The translations under genes were made by a program, and so were the position numbers. Below the pieces are notes generated by a model, which saw only the letters and a list, made by a program, of their open reading frames with translations, was not told the origin of the DNA and searched no databases. A DNA stretch of 64,000 nucleotides from Bosea sp. OAE506 (GTDB taxonomy: Bacteria; Pseudomonadota; Alphaproteobacteria; Rhizobiales; Beijerinckiaceae): NCBI RefSeq assembly GCF_040546595.1, contig NZ_JBEPOB010000001.1, positions 1,055,001 to 1,119,000 on the forward strand, written 5' to 3'. Positions 19,364 to 27,670 of the stretch are shown here, piece after piece. Positions within the stretch are counted from its first letter, which is position 1. Every line of letters starts with the position of its first letter.

Positions 19364-19829
19364 GGCCGGGCTCCGTCGGCGGGCTGTGCCGGCAGCGATG
19401 CGGCTTGATGTCGAGCAGAGGCGTGCCGTCGAGGCAGTCGAGCCCGCGCACCAGCAGCGCGCCGTCCTCGACGCCGAGCAGCCGCACGCGCGATAGCGCG
19501 ATCGGATTCGGCCGGACAGGCGAACGCAGCGCAAAGGTGCCGAGCGGTTCGCCGCCCCGCGGGGTCTGCGTGACGAGGTCGCGCCGCGCCTGATGCATCC
19601 AGTAGAGCAGGTCGAGCCAGGCGAAGCCCTCGATGCCGGCGAGCGCGGCGCGCCAGGGGTCGTCGATCTCGGCACGGCAGACCGGGCCGGCCTCAGCGTC
19701 ACCCTGGCGCGGGCAGTGGTCGCGCGTGGCGAAGGGCGTGCGCAGACGGCCGATGAAGACGAGATGCGCGTCCCGCCGGTCTGGCAGGGGCGCGCTGGTT
19801 TCGCCCGGTCGCGTCGCCTGCCAGTCCAT
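19350..19829 (-). CDS. TrmO/TsaA-family tRNA m6t6A methyltransferase-like protein
   Basis: This 159-residue protein has the YaeB/TrmO beta-barrel family pattern: FIGRLRTPFATRDHCPRQG near the N-terminus, then WRAALAGIEGFAWLDLLYWMHQARR, FALRSPVRPNPIALSRVRLLGVEDGALLVRGLDCLDGTPLLDIKP. TrmO N6-methylates t6A37 in tRNA-Thr using SAM. It lacks the C-terminal extension of Escherichia coli TrmO, so it is the short form. Unusually, it sits between a ModA-like and a FecB-like binding protein gene, 12 bp after one and overlapping the other. That placement is not explained by tRNA modification alone. Confidence 0.85.
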   Translation of the reverse strand: MDWQATRPGETSAPLPDRRDAHLVFIGRLRTPFATRDHCPRQGDAEAGPVCRAEIDDPWRAALAGIEGFAWLDLLYWMHQARRDLVTQTPRGGEPLGTFALRSPVRPNPIALSRVRLLGVEDGALLVRGLDCLDGTPLLDIKPHRCRHSPPTEPGHAPS

Positions 19830-19841
19830 GGGGGTCTCCGG

Positions 19842-20663
19842 TCAGCCGCCTTCGCGCGGGAGCGTCGGCGTGGCGAAGCCGTGCCGGGCCAGGATGGCCT
19901 GGCCCTCCTGCGCGAGGATGAACATGGCGAGCCGACCCGCATTTGGCGAGGCCCCGTTCATCACGGTCAACCCGTATTCGGCGCCCACTGCCAGCTCCGG
20001 CGGCAGCCTGACGAGGCGGATCTCCGGCTGCTCCTTCGCGATCGGCGCCGCATTGGTGCAATAGGCGAGGAAGATGTCGGCCGCGCCGCTGGCGAGGTTG
20101 TGACCGTAGACGTTGAGGCCGTCCGGCGCCGGCGCGCTGCCGGGCCCGCCGGTGAGCTGCAGCGCCTTGGCCTCCAGCGCTGCCCGGGCGCCGGGTTTCA
20201 CCGCCTCGGCCCGCGCGAAGACCTGGAAAGCATAGTCGCCTGACGGGTCGGCGCGCGGGGTCGAGGTGCCGAGCTTGAGGCCCGTGTCGAGCATACGCTC
20301 CAGCAGCGTCTCCGGCGTCGCGGTGACGCCGGGCCGCAGGAAGGCGCAGAGTTCGTTGCGGGCGAAGAGCACGACCGGGCCGCTGCGGCCCTCCTTCGCC
20401 AGAGCGCGGGGGTTGCCGAGATCGGCGGAGGCGAAGACCTCTGCCGCCTCGCCCTTGGCGATGCGCTCGCGCAGCAGGCCCGAGGCGCCGAAGGCCGGCT
20501 TCACGGCAAGCCCGCTCTGGGCGGTGAAGGCCTGCGTCACCTCGGTGAGCGCGGCCCGCAGGCTGCCGGCCGCATGCAGGAGAACGGGCTCCTGTGCGCG
20601 GACGGCGGAGCTCGCGGCGAGGCCACCCATCAGGAGGAGACCTGCGAAAAAGCTGTGGCGCAT
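19842..20663 (-). CDS. ModA-like oxyanion-binding protein (orphan)
   Basis: This 273-residue periplasmic protein has a signal peptide (residues 1-24, ending VRAQ). The ModA fold follows: HAAGSLRAALTEVTQAF, FGASGLLRERIAKGEAAEVFASADLGNP, then TSTPRADPSGDYA. Family members bind molybdate or tungstate. The ATG at 20663 was preferred over 20690 because the Arg-rich leader would precede a normal signal peptide. There is no modB or modC in the window, so it must share a permease (TupBC or the FecCD system) or act as a sensor. It starts 4 bp after the tupA stop codon. Confidence 0.88.
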   Translation of the reverse strand: MRHSFFAGLLLMGGLAASSAVRAQEPVLLHAAGSLRAALTEVTQAFTAQSGLAVKPAFGASGLLRERIAKGEAAEVFASADLGNPRALAKEGRSGPVVLFARNELCAFLRPGVTATPETLLERMLDTGLKLGTSTPRADPSGDYAFQVFARAEAVKPGARAALEAKALQLTGGPGSAPAPDGLNVYGHNLASGAADIFLAYCTNAAPIAKEQPEIRLVRLPPELAVGAEYGLTVMNGASPNAGRLAMFILAQEGQAILARHGFATPTLPREGG

Positions 20664-20667
20664 GGGA

Positions 20668-21546
20668 TCACGCGCCCGCCTGCGTCGCATTGGGGAAGAA
20701 CAGCTGCTGTCCCTCGATCTTGTAGTCGGCGATGGCCTTCTGGCCCTCCGGGCTGACCAGCCAGTTCACGAAGGCCTGGCCGTCGTTGATCTTGACGTGA
20801 GGATGCTTGGCCGGGTTCACCGCGATGACGCCGTACTGGTTGAACAGGCGACGGTCGCCCTCCACCGCAATCGTGAGATCGCCGCGATTCTTGAAAGAGA
20901 TCCAGGTGCCACGGTCGGCCAGCACATAAGCGCCCATGCTGCCCGCGGTGTTGAGCGCGGCCCCCATGCCCTGGCCGATCTCGCGGTACCAGGCGCCCTT
21001 CTTGGCCTCGAGATCGACGCCCGCGACCTTCCAGAGCGCCAATTCGGCCGAATGCGTGCCCGACTTGTCGCCGCGCGAGACGAAGGGCGCGCCCTTCTCG
21101 GCGATCTTCACCAGCGCGGTGGCGATGTCCTTCGAGCCACTGATGCCGGCCGGGTCACCCTTCGGGCCGATCAGGACGAAGTCGTTGTACATGACGGGCT
21201 TGCGCTCCAGCCCGAAGCCGTCGGCGACGAATTTCTCCTCCTGCGCCTTGGCGTGGACAAAGACGACGTCGGCGTCGCCGCGCCGGCCGGTGTCGAGCGC
21301 CTGGCCCGTGCCCTGCGAGACGACGCGGACCTCGATGCCGGTCTTCGCCTTGAACAGCGGGAGGATATGGCCGAACAGGCCGGAATCCTGGGTCGAGGTG
21401 GTCGAGGACACCGTGATGAACCGGGTACCAGTCGCGGCCGGTGCCGAGGCGGCCGGCGGTGTGGCGGTGGTGGCCTGGGCGAAGGCGAGGCCGGTCAGGG
21501 CAGCGCTGAAGCCGGCGGCGAGCAGCAGGCGGCGGGTCGATGTCAT
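20668..21546 (-). CDS. tupA: Tungstate-binding protein TupA
   Basis: Periplasmic binding protein of the TupABC tungstate importer, 292 aa. Signal peptide residues 1-23 (ending LAFAQ), then an Ala/Thr-rich linker and the TupA ligand motif STTSTQDSGLFGHILPLF. GTGQALDTGRRGDADVVFVHA and the SRGDKSGTHSAELALWK segment are also family hallmarks. TupA selects tungstate very strongly over molybdate. The ATG at 21546 follows GAGGAGA. In this locus it comes after tupC, so the order is tupB-tupC-tupA. Tungstate specificity is inferred from the family; some relatives also take molybdate. Confidence 0.93.
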   Translation of the reverse strand: MTSTRRLLLAAGFSAALTGLAFAQATTATPPAASAPAATGTRFITVSSTTSTQDSGLFGHILPLFKAKTGIEVRVVSQGTGQALDTGRRGDADVVFVHAKAQEEKFVADGFGLERKPVMYNDFVLIGPKGDPAGISGSKDIATALVKIAEKGAPFVSRGDKSGTHSAELALWKVAGVDLEAKKGAWYREIGQGMGAALNTAGSMGAYVLADRGTWISFKNRGDLTIAVEGDRRLFNQYGVIAVNPAKHPHVKINDGQAFVNWLVSPEGQKAIADYKIEGQQLFFPNATQAGA

Positions 21547-21580
21547 GGTCGTCTCCTCGGTTTCATTTTCGGTTGGGGTG

Positions 21581-22303
21581 TCACCAGAGCAATTCGCCGG
21601 CGAGGAAGGCCCGTGCCTCGGGCGTGGCGGGGCCGGCGAAGAAATCTGTTGCGCAGGCATCCTCGACCAGCCGGCCGCGATTGAGGAACAGCACGCGCGA
21701 GGCCAGGCGCCGGGCCTGGCCGAGATCATGGGTCGACATCAGCACGGTGAGCCCCTCGGCCACGAGGCCGGCGAGCAGCGTCTCGATCTGGCGGGTGGCG
21801 GCGGGGTCGAGCTGCGAGGTCGGCTCGTCGAGGAAGAGCAGTTCCGGCCGCAGCGCCCAGGCCCGGGCTATGGCGAGGCGCTGCTGCTCGCCGCCCGAAA
21901 GCAGCCGTGCCGCCTGTGCAGCACGCCCGGTCAGCCCGAAGCGTTCGAGCGCGGCCCCGCAGCGCTCGCGCCGTTCGCCGCGGGCCAGGCCGGCGGCCGC
22001 CAGCGCGTGCAGCACATTCGCCTCGACCGAGCGGCGCAGCATGATCGGCTTCTGGAAGACCATGGCGTGGCGCCGGCCGCTGCCATCCGCGCCAGGCGCC
22101 CAGCCGATCCGGCCCTCGCTCGGGGTCAGGAGCCCGTGGCAGAGGCGCAGCATCAGCGATTTGCCCGCGCCGTTGGGGCCGAGCAGCACGGTCAGCCCAC
22201 CGGCCGGCAGCAGGAAGCTGACGCCGTCGACGAGGCGACGCCCGTCGCCATGGAAGGCGACGGAGCGGACGTCGAGCGGCAGGATCGATGTGCGGTCACG
22301 CAT
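21581..22303 (-). CDS. tupC: Tungstate ABC transporter ATP-binding protein TupC
   Basis: This 240-residue ATPase has Walker A GPNGAGKS (residues ~41-48), a Q-loop in HAMVFQKP, the signature LLSGGEQQRLAIARAW and Walker B LLFLDEPTSQLD. The short Q-loop region and the MVFQKPIMLRRS segment are typical of the phosphate/tungstate type. The ATG at 22303 was chosen, although the reading frame is open further upstream through part of the frameshifted tupB. It starts 5 bp after the permease stop codon. It energises uptake with TupB and TupA. Confidence 0.92.
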   Translation of the reverse strand: MRDRTSILPLDVRSVAFHGDGRRLVDGVSFLLPAGGLTVLLGPNGAGKSLMLRLCHGLLTPSEGRIGWAPGADGSGRRHAMVFQKPIMLRRSVEANVLHALAAAGLARGERRERCGAALERFGLTGRAAQAARLLSGGEQQRLAIARAWALRPELLFLDEPTSQLDPAATRQIETLLAGLVAEGLTVLMSTHDLGQARRLASRVLFLNRGRLVEDACATDFFAGPATPEARAFLAGELLW

Positions 22304-22308
22304 GGCGC

Positions 22309-23011
22309 TCACCCGGCATACCGGGCGCCGATGCGGCTGGCGCCGAAGGCGATGGCGTTGATGGCGAGCGTCAGCGCGATCAGGACGAGGCCGAGGCCGA
22401 GCGCCAGCGGGAGGTCGCCCTTGGAGGTCTCCAGCGTGATCGCCGTCGTCATCGTGCGGGTGTAGCCGGCGATGTTGCCGCCGACGATCAGCACGGCGCC
22501 GACCCTCGGCACTGGCGCGGCCGAAGCCGGCGAGCAGGGCAGTGGCAAGCGCAAAGCGGCCGTCGAAAAGCAGGGTCGGGATGGCGCGCAGCCCTTCGAG
22601 GCCGACCGAGCGGAGATGATCGCGATATTCGCCCCAGAGATCCTCGACCGTCTGGCGCGTCAGCGCGATGACGATCGGCAGGACGAGCAGCACCTGCGCC
22701 AGGATCATCGCTGTGGGGGTGAAGAGCAGCCCGAGCGAGCCGAGCGGTCCCGAGCGCGACAGCAGGAGGAAGACCAGCAGGCCGGCGACGACGGGCGGCA
22801 GCCCCATCAGCGCGTTGAGGACGACGATGACCGCCGCGCGGCCGGGGAAGCGCGCCAGGGCGAGTGCGGCGCCGAGCGGCAGACCGATCACGGCCGCGAT
22901 CAGCACGGCCGTCAGCGTCACCCGCAGCGACAGCCCGACGATCGCCAGGAAGGCGGGGTCGAGCCCGATGACGAGGGCGAAAGCCGCCGAGAAGATCGCC
23001 GAGAAGTCCAA
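22309..23011 (-). pseudogene. tupB: Tungstate ABC permease TupB, frameshifted
   Basis: Inner-membrane subunit of the tungstate importer. The first ~165 residues are intact: MDFSAIFSAAFALVIGLDPAF, LPLGAALALARFPGR, LMGLPPVVAGL and [12 protein letters not shown]. Then the frame changes to [22 protein letters not shown] and runs to the stop at 22309. The total is 703 nt, one base too many. A single extra G in the GGG run (22503-22505 on the + strand) explains it: deleting it reads [13 protein letters not shown], a perfect family sequence. A homopolymer slip of this kind may be a sequencing error. If real, the tungstate transporter is broken. Confidence 0.88.
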
Positions 23012-23040
23012 TGCCGTCCCTTGTGTGTTCCGGAAGTCTG

Positions 23041-23056
23041 CAAAGACTTGTCTTTG
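23041..23056. promoter_or_regulatory. Palindrome between tupB and the divergent regulator
   Basis: CAAAGAC-TT-GTCTTTG has perfect 7-bp arms. It lies 30 bp upstream of the tupB start and 52 bp upstream of the regulator start, in the only promoter region shared by the two divergent units. This is the best candidate operator for the HTH-PBP regulator (23109-24005). It does not resemble the ModE-box pattern I know. Function is inference. Confidence 0.55.
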
Positions 23057-23108
23057 TTAGAGTTCAATGCGACCAAATGCCAGTTCAGGAGAAAATGCAG
23101 GGTAGTGC

Positions 23109-24005
23109 ATGTCAGTGCAGGATCGCGCCTATCTGACGACCGAGGAGGCCGCGGGCTATCTGCGGCTGAAGGAGCGCAAGCTCTACGAGCTGGTGGCCAG
23201 CGGCGGCGTGCCCTGCACCAAGGTCAGCGGCAAATGGCTGTTCCCGCGCGCGGCACTCGACCGCTGGCTCGAGGCCGGTCTGGCCCGGCCAGAAGGGCTG
23301 CGGCTGGTCGAGCCGCCGCCGATCATCGGCGGCAGCCAGGATTCGCTGCTGGAGGTGGCGGTGCGCGATTCAGGCTGCGGGCTGGCGCTGCTGGCCGAGG
23401 GCTCGCAGGGGGGGCTCGACCGGCTGGTGCGGGGCGAGGTCGCCATCGCCGCGATCCATCTCCACGCGACGCCGGACGATGACGGCGCCAATCCCGCGGC
23501 GGTTCAGGCGGAGCCCGGGCTCCATGACGCCGTGGTGATCGGCTTTGCGCGCCGGGAGCAGGGTCTGCTGGTCGTGCCCGGCAACCCGCTCGGACTGTCC
23601 GGCCTCGTCTCGGCGGTCGAGCGACGGGCCCGTTTCGCCCGTCGCCAGAAGGGGGCGGGGGCGCAACTCCTGCTCGAGAGCCTGATCGCCCGGGAGTCCG
23701 TGCCCTCCCAGGCCTTGGTCCTGGCCGAAGGCATCTGCGCCACCGGGCAGGATCTCGCGCTTGCAATCCGCACCGGGCGCGCCGATTGCGGCATCGCTTC
23801 GCGCGCCGTTGCCGGCGCGTTTGGCCTCGATTTCCTCCCGCTGGTTTGGGAGCATGTCGATCTGGCGATGCGCCGGCGGAGCTATTTCGAGCCGCCGACG
23901 CAGAGGCTTCTGGCCTGGATGCGCGGCCCGGCCATGGCGGCGCGGGCGCGCGAACTCGGCGGCTACGACCTTTCGCAGAGCGGAGCCGTCAGGCTCAATC
24001 GCTGA
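23109..24005 (+). CDS. HTH regulator with PBP-like oxyanion-sensing domain
   Basis: This 298-residue protein has an excisionase/MerR-like helix-turn-helix (residues ~5-55: YLTTEEAAGYLRLKERKLYELV, then KWLFPRAALDRWLE). A periplasmic-binding-protein-like domain without signal peptide (residues ~75-290: GGSQDSLLEVAVRD, ARFARRQKGAGAQLLLE, DCGIASRAVAGAFGLDFLPL) follows. This architecture is known from one-component regulators of molybdate and tungstate genes. Divergent from tupB across a palindrome, it very likely senses the cytoplasmic oxyanion and controls the tup gene row. The start has only a weak ribosome-binding site (AGGGTAG). Confidence 0.85.
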   Translation: MSVQDRAYLTTEEAAGYLRLKERKLYELVASGGVPCTKVSGKWLFPRAALDRWLEAGLARPEGLRLVEPPPIIGGSQDSLLEVAVRDSGCGLALLAEGSQGGLDRLVRGEVAIAAIHLHATPDDDGANPAAVQAEPGLHDAVVIGFARREQGLLVVPGNPLGLSGLVSAVERRARFARRQKGAGAQLLLESLIARESVPSQALVLAEGICATGQDLALAIRTGRADCGIASRAVAGAFGLDFLPLVWEHVDLAMRRRSYFEPPTQRLLAWMRGPAMAARARELGGYDLSQSGAVRLNR

Positions 24006-24032
24006 ACCCGCAGGGCGATCGCGGCTGCGCGT

Positions 24033-25169
24033 TCAGGTCAGGGCGCCGCGCCCCGCGATCGGCCAGAGCGCCTCGACATGGGCGTCCGGCGTGTGAAGCC
24101 CGCGCACGCAGACATACCAGTCGTGCAGGTTCACCGTCGGGTCGCAATGACCGGGGATCAGCAGCAGCCGGTCGCCGCGATGCGGCAGGGCGATGGGGTC
24201 GCCCGTCAGCACGCCATGCTCGTCGGAGGGCTTTGTGTAGATCACGCCCTCGCGCCGGAACGGCATCGGCATGCCGGAATCGACCGAGGCCGCCTTGTGG
24301 CCGGCATCGACAACGGCCCGGTCCGGCACCGGCTTGCTCATCACCCCGGTCAGGACGAACAGTGCATGCTCGAAGGTGCGGAACGGCGTGCCGTCGGCCT
24401 GGCGATTGCGGGCATAGTCGGCGTCCATGAAGATGTAGGAGCCCGCCTGGATCTCGTTCCAGATGCCGGACTGGCTCTCGATCTCGAAGGTGCCGGTGCC
24501 GGCGCCGCCGACCACGGCGCAGGCGAGCCCCGCCTGATGCAGCCGCTCGACCGTGTTGCGGGTGCCGAGCGCAGCGCGCTCGATCGCCTCGCGGCGCTCG
24601 TCGATGGAGCGCATGTGCTGGGCGGTGCCATGATAGGCCTGCAGGCCGCCAAAGCGCAGTGTGTTGCTGCGCGCGACCGCTTCCGCCAGCCGCACCGCCG
24701 TTTCGCCGGGCGCGACGCCGCAGCGGCGGCCGCCGACGTCGATCTCGACGAGCACGTCGAGCACGACATCGTGGCGGGCGGCGGCTTCGGACGCTTCGCG
24801 CACGCCGTCGAGATGGTCGACGCAGAGACCGATCCTGGCCTGGCGGGCGAGCTTGGCGAGCCGGTCGAGCTTGGCTGCGCCGGCGACCTCGTTGCTGACG
24901 AGCACGTCGCCGACGCCGCCCTCGACCAGGATCTCGGCTTCCGAGACTTTCTGGCAGCACTGGCCGACGGCGCCATGGGCGATCTGGCGCAGCGCGATCT
25001 CCGGGCTCTTGTGGGTCTTGGCGTGGGGCCGCAGCCGGACGCCATGTCCCTGCGTATGAGCCGCCATGGTGACGAGGTTGCGTTCGAAGGCGTCGAGATC
25101 GAGGATCAGGGCCGGCGTGTCGATCTCGGCGAAACTCTGGCCGGGCTGGGCCGGCGGGTGGAGGGGCAT
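24033..25169 (-). CDS. DSD1-family PLP enzyme (D-threonine aldolase / D-serine dehydratase-like)
   Basis: This 378-residue cytoplasmic enzyme has an alanine-racemase-type N-terminal barrel. TPALILDLDAFERNL precedes RPHAKTHKSPEIA, where the first Lys (about residue 51) is the PLP lysine. The C-terminal beta domain ends in PGHCDPTVNLHDWYV, whose His and Cys match the divalent-metal site of eukaryotic-type D-serine dehydratase and D-threonine aldolase. It therefore acts on a D-beta-hydroxy amino acid; the choice of substrate is uncertain. The ATG at 25169 is the one before the conserved region. It diverges from the exporter gene at 25282. Confidence 0.9.
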   Translation of the reverse strand: MPLHPPAQPGQSFAEIDTPALILDLDAFERNLVTMAAHTQGHGVRLRPHAKTHKSPEIALRQIAHGAVGQCCQKVSEAEILVEGGVGDVLVSNEVAGAAKLDRLAKLARQARIGLCVDHLDGVREASEAAARHDVVLDVLVEIDVGGRRCGVAPGETAVRLAEAVARSNTLRFGGLQAYHGTAQHMRSIDERREAIERAALGTRNTVERLHQAGLACAVVGGAGTGTFEIESQSGIWNEIQAGSYIFMDADYARNRQADGTPFRTFEHALFVLTGVMSKPVPDRAVVDAGHKAASVDSGMPMPFRREGVIYTKPSDEHGVLTGDPIALPHRGDRLLLIPGHCDPTVNLHDWYVCVRGLHTPDAHVEALWPIAGRGALT

Positions 25170-25281
25170 GGGCGCTCGCACTTTCCTGAATCGGTCGCCC
25201 GCATGGGACGCCACCTTCTTGTCCGGAGCAAGACCCGGCCTCCCGTAGCGCTCACCCCGCCGCCGTGATAGGTCGCGCGCC

Positions 25282-27102
25282 ATGAAGATTGGCCGCGTCA
25301 CCGACGATACCTTCGCGCTGCTGCTCCGTGTCTGGCGCGAGCAGGTCAAGGCCTATCTGCCCCAGATGGGGATGATCCTCGGCCTCGTCGTGGTGATCGC
25401 GGCGACGACGAGCTTCTATCCACTGCTGATCAAGGCGGCCTTCGACGCCTTTGCCGACCCGCTAACGGCGGAATCGACCGGTTTCGTCAGGCGCATGGAA
25501 CGGCTGGTCTCGAAGTCGATCGGATTCGAGATCGGCGTCGTCAACGCGGTGGCCGTCGTGGTCGTCATCGTGACGGCGGTGAAGGGCTTCTCGCTGCTGG
25601 CCCAGACGGTGATGACCAACAGCGTCGTCAGCCGCATCGAGGCCGACATGCAGACGGCGCTCTACACCCATCTGATCCGGGCCGACCTCGCGCAGTTGCA
25701 GCGCGAGAACCCGGCCTCGCTGACCCAGCGCTTCACCACCGACTTCACCTTCGTCAAGGAGGCGCTGACCCGGCTGATCAACATCGCCGTGCGCGACGTG
25801 CTGACCGCGATCGCCCTCGTCGGCGCTATGTTCTGGATCGACTGGCAGATGACGCTCGTCGTCATGCTGGTGGCGCCGATCGTGGCGCATCCGATCGGCA
25901 AGATCGGACGGAAGCTGCGCCGCATGGCGACCTCGCAGCAGGAGCAGACCGGGCTGATGGCGAGCCTCGTCACCGAAAGCCTGCAGGGCGCTCGCGCCGC
26001 CAAGACCGACACGCTCGAGCCCTATCTGGAGCGACGGGCGGCTGCGGCCTTCGAGACCATCCGCTCGCTCAAGATGAAAGCCGCCAATGCGCGCGGCCGT
26101 CTCGATCCGCTGCTCGAGGTCGGCGGCGGCATGGCGGTGGCCGGCGTGCTGGCGGCGATCGGCGTGCGCATCACCAGTGGCGGCTCTACCGTCGGCGACT
26201 TCACCGGCTATGTCTCGGCGCTGCTGCTGGCGGCCCAGCCGATGCGCTCGCTCGGCAATCTCAACGCCATCGTCCAGGAGGCCGGGGCCTCGCTGAAGCG
26301 CTATTACGCGCTACTCGACGAGAAGCCCCAGATCGTCGATCCGCCGGATGGCCAGCCGCTGCGGGTCGGGGCCGGGGAGATCGCCTTCCACAATCTGCGC
26401 TTCCGCTATCGCGACGACCAGCGCGCGCTGGAGGGCATCGACCTGGTCGCCGAGGGTGGCAAGACGACCGCGCTGGTCGGCCGCTCGGGCTCGGGCAAAT
26501 CGACCCTCCTCGCGCTGGTGCCGCGACTCTACGACCCAACCGAGGGCCGCATCGAGATCGACGGGCAGGATCTGCGCGGGCTGACGCTGACCTCGCTGCG
26601 GGCCCAGATCGGCGTCGTCAGCCAGGATGTGGTGCTGTTCGACGACACGGTGCGCGCCAACATCGCCTTCGGCCGGCCGGGCGCCAGCGACGAGGAGATC
26701 GTCGCCGCCGCGAAGGCGGCCGCCGCGCATGACTTCATCATGGCGATGCCGGACGGCTACGACTCCTCCGTTGGCGAACGTGGCCAGAAGCTGTCGGGCG
26801 GCGAGCGCCAGCGCATCGCGATTGCCCGCGCCATCCTGAAGGATGCGCCGATCCTGCTGCTCGACGAGGCGACGAGCGCGCTCGATGCGGAATCGGAGCG
26901 CCTCGTCCAGCAGGCCCTGGCCAGGCTGATGAAGAACCGCACCACGCTCGTCATCGCCCATCGGTTGTCCACGGTGCGCGAGGCGGATCTGATCGTCGTG
27001 ATGGAAGAGGGCAGGATCGTCGAGACGGGCAGCCACGATGCGCTGCTCGCCCGCGACGGCGCCTATGCGCGGCTGCACCGGCTGCAGGTCATCGCCGACT
27101 GA
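25282..27102 (+). CDS. MsbA-like ABC transporter (fused TMD-NBD)
   Basis: This 606-residue half-transporter has a transmembrane domain (residues ~20-320, six helices) and a C-terminal ATPase. The ATPase carries Walker A GRSGSGKST (residue ~397 onward), a Q-loop in IGVVSQDV, signature LSGGERQRIAIARAI, Walker B ILLLDEATSALD and a switch His in VIAHRLST. It works as a homodimer exporting lipids, lipid A precursors or hydrophobic compounds. Type IV exporters of this MsbA/LipidA class are common; the substrate is unknown. hisE follows 67 bp downstream. Confidence 0.93.
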   Translation: MKIGRVTDDTFALLLRVWREQVKAYLPQMGMILGLVVVIAATTSFYPLLIKAAFDAFADPLTAESTGFVRRMERLVSKSIGFEIGVVNAVAVVVVIVTAVKGFSLLAQTVMTNSVVSRIEADMQTALYTHLIRADLAQLQRENPASLTQRFTTDFTFVKEALTRLINIAVRDVLTAIALVGAMFWIDWQMTLVVMLVAPIVAHPIGKIGRKLRRMATSQQEQTGLMASLVTESLQGARAAKTDTLEPYLERRAAAAFETIRSLKMKAANARGRLDPLLEVGGGMAVAGVLAAIGVRITSGGSTVGDFTGYVSALLLAAQPMRSLGNLNAIVQEAGASLKRYYALLDEKPQIVDPPDGQPLRVGAGEIAFHNLRFRYRDDQRALEGIDLVAEGGKTTALVGRSGSGKSTLLALVPRLYDPTEGRIEIDGQDLRGLTLTSLRAQIGVVSQDVVLFDDTVRANIAFGRPGASDEEIVAAAKAAAAHDFIMAMPDGYDSSVGERGQKLSGGERQRIAIARAILKDAPILLLDEATSALDAESERLVQQALARLMKNRTTLVIAHRLSTVREADLIVVMEEGRIVETGSHDALLARDGAYARLHRLQVIAD

Positions 27103-27169
27103 GCGCCGTCGTGGCCGCTCGCGGGGCCGCTGTCATCAAACCCTCATCCGCGGCGGGGATTCTGCCGCG

Positions 27170-27544
27170 ATGGCCGATTCGATCCACCGCCTCCATGCCG
27201 CCGTCCTCGCCGCGCGCAGCGGCGACCCCGCCATGTCGCGGACGGCCCGGCTCGCGGGCGAGGGCCTGCCGAAGATGGCCAAGAAACTGGCCGAGGAGGC
27301 CTTCGAGGTCGGGCTCGAGGCGGTCCAGGGCGAGCGGGACCGGACGATCCTGGAAAGCGCCGACCTGCTCTACAATCTGGTCGTGCTGTGGAGCGAGATG
27401 GGCATCGTGCCCGCCGATGTCTGGCGCGAGATGGACCGGCGCGAACAGCTCTACGGGATCGCCGAGAAACTGCCGAAGGCGCAGCGAAAGGTGCAGGCCC
27501 GCCGGATCGCGGCCGCCGCGCCGCTGCTGCGGGCGGGCGGTTGA
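27170..27544 (+). CDS. hisE: HisE-like phosphoribosyl-ATP pyrophosphatase
   Basis: This 124-residue MazG-fold protein has the motif KMAKKLAEEAFEVGLEA (catalytic EExxE region, residues ~36-52) and ESADLLYNLVVLWSEMGI, the metal-binding E-x-x-D pair. The remaining WREMDRREQ segment is typical of HisE. PRA-pyrophosphohydrolase performs the second step of histidine synthesis. It is longer than usual (about 107 aa) and stands apart from other his genes, unlike the usual hisBHAFIE order of alphaproteobacteria. It may be a second copy or a related nucleotide pyrophosphohydrolase. The ATG at 27170 follows the exporter gene. Confidence 0.75.
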   Translation: MADSIHRLHAAVLAARSGDPAMSRTARLAGEGLPKMAKKLAEEAFEVGLEAVQGERDRTILESADLLYNLVVLWSEMGIVPADVWREMDRREQLYGIAEKLPKAQRKVQARRIAAAAPLLRAGG

Positions 27545-27670
27545 GCGAAGGGCGTGCGGGCCCGGCCCCGGCAAAACTTTTGCCGCGCCGCGACATTGAG
27601 GGTTGCCAAGCGCAGGGAGAGCAGCTATTTCGCCCCCATCGGAGCAACGGCGCAGGCCGCAGCCCGATAC

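Noticed and set aside
21581..23011. Apparent TupB-TupC fusion protein
   Set aside because: The junction reads as Arg-rich nonsense; the real TupB end lies in another frame after an extra G.
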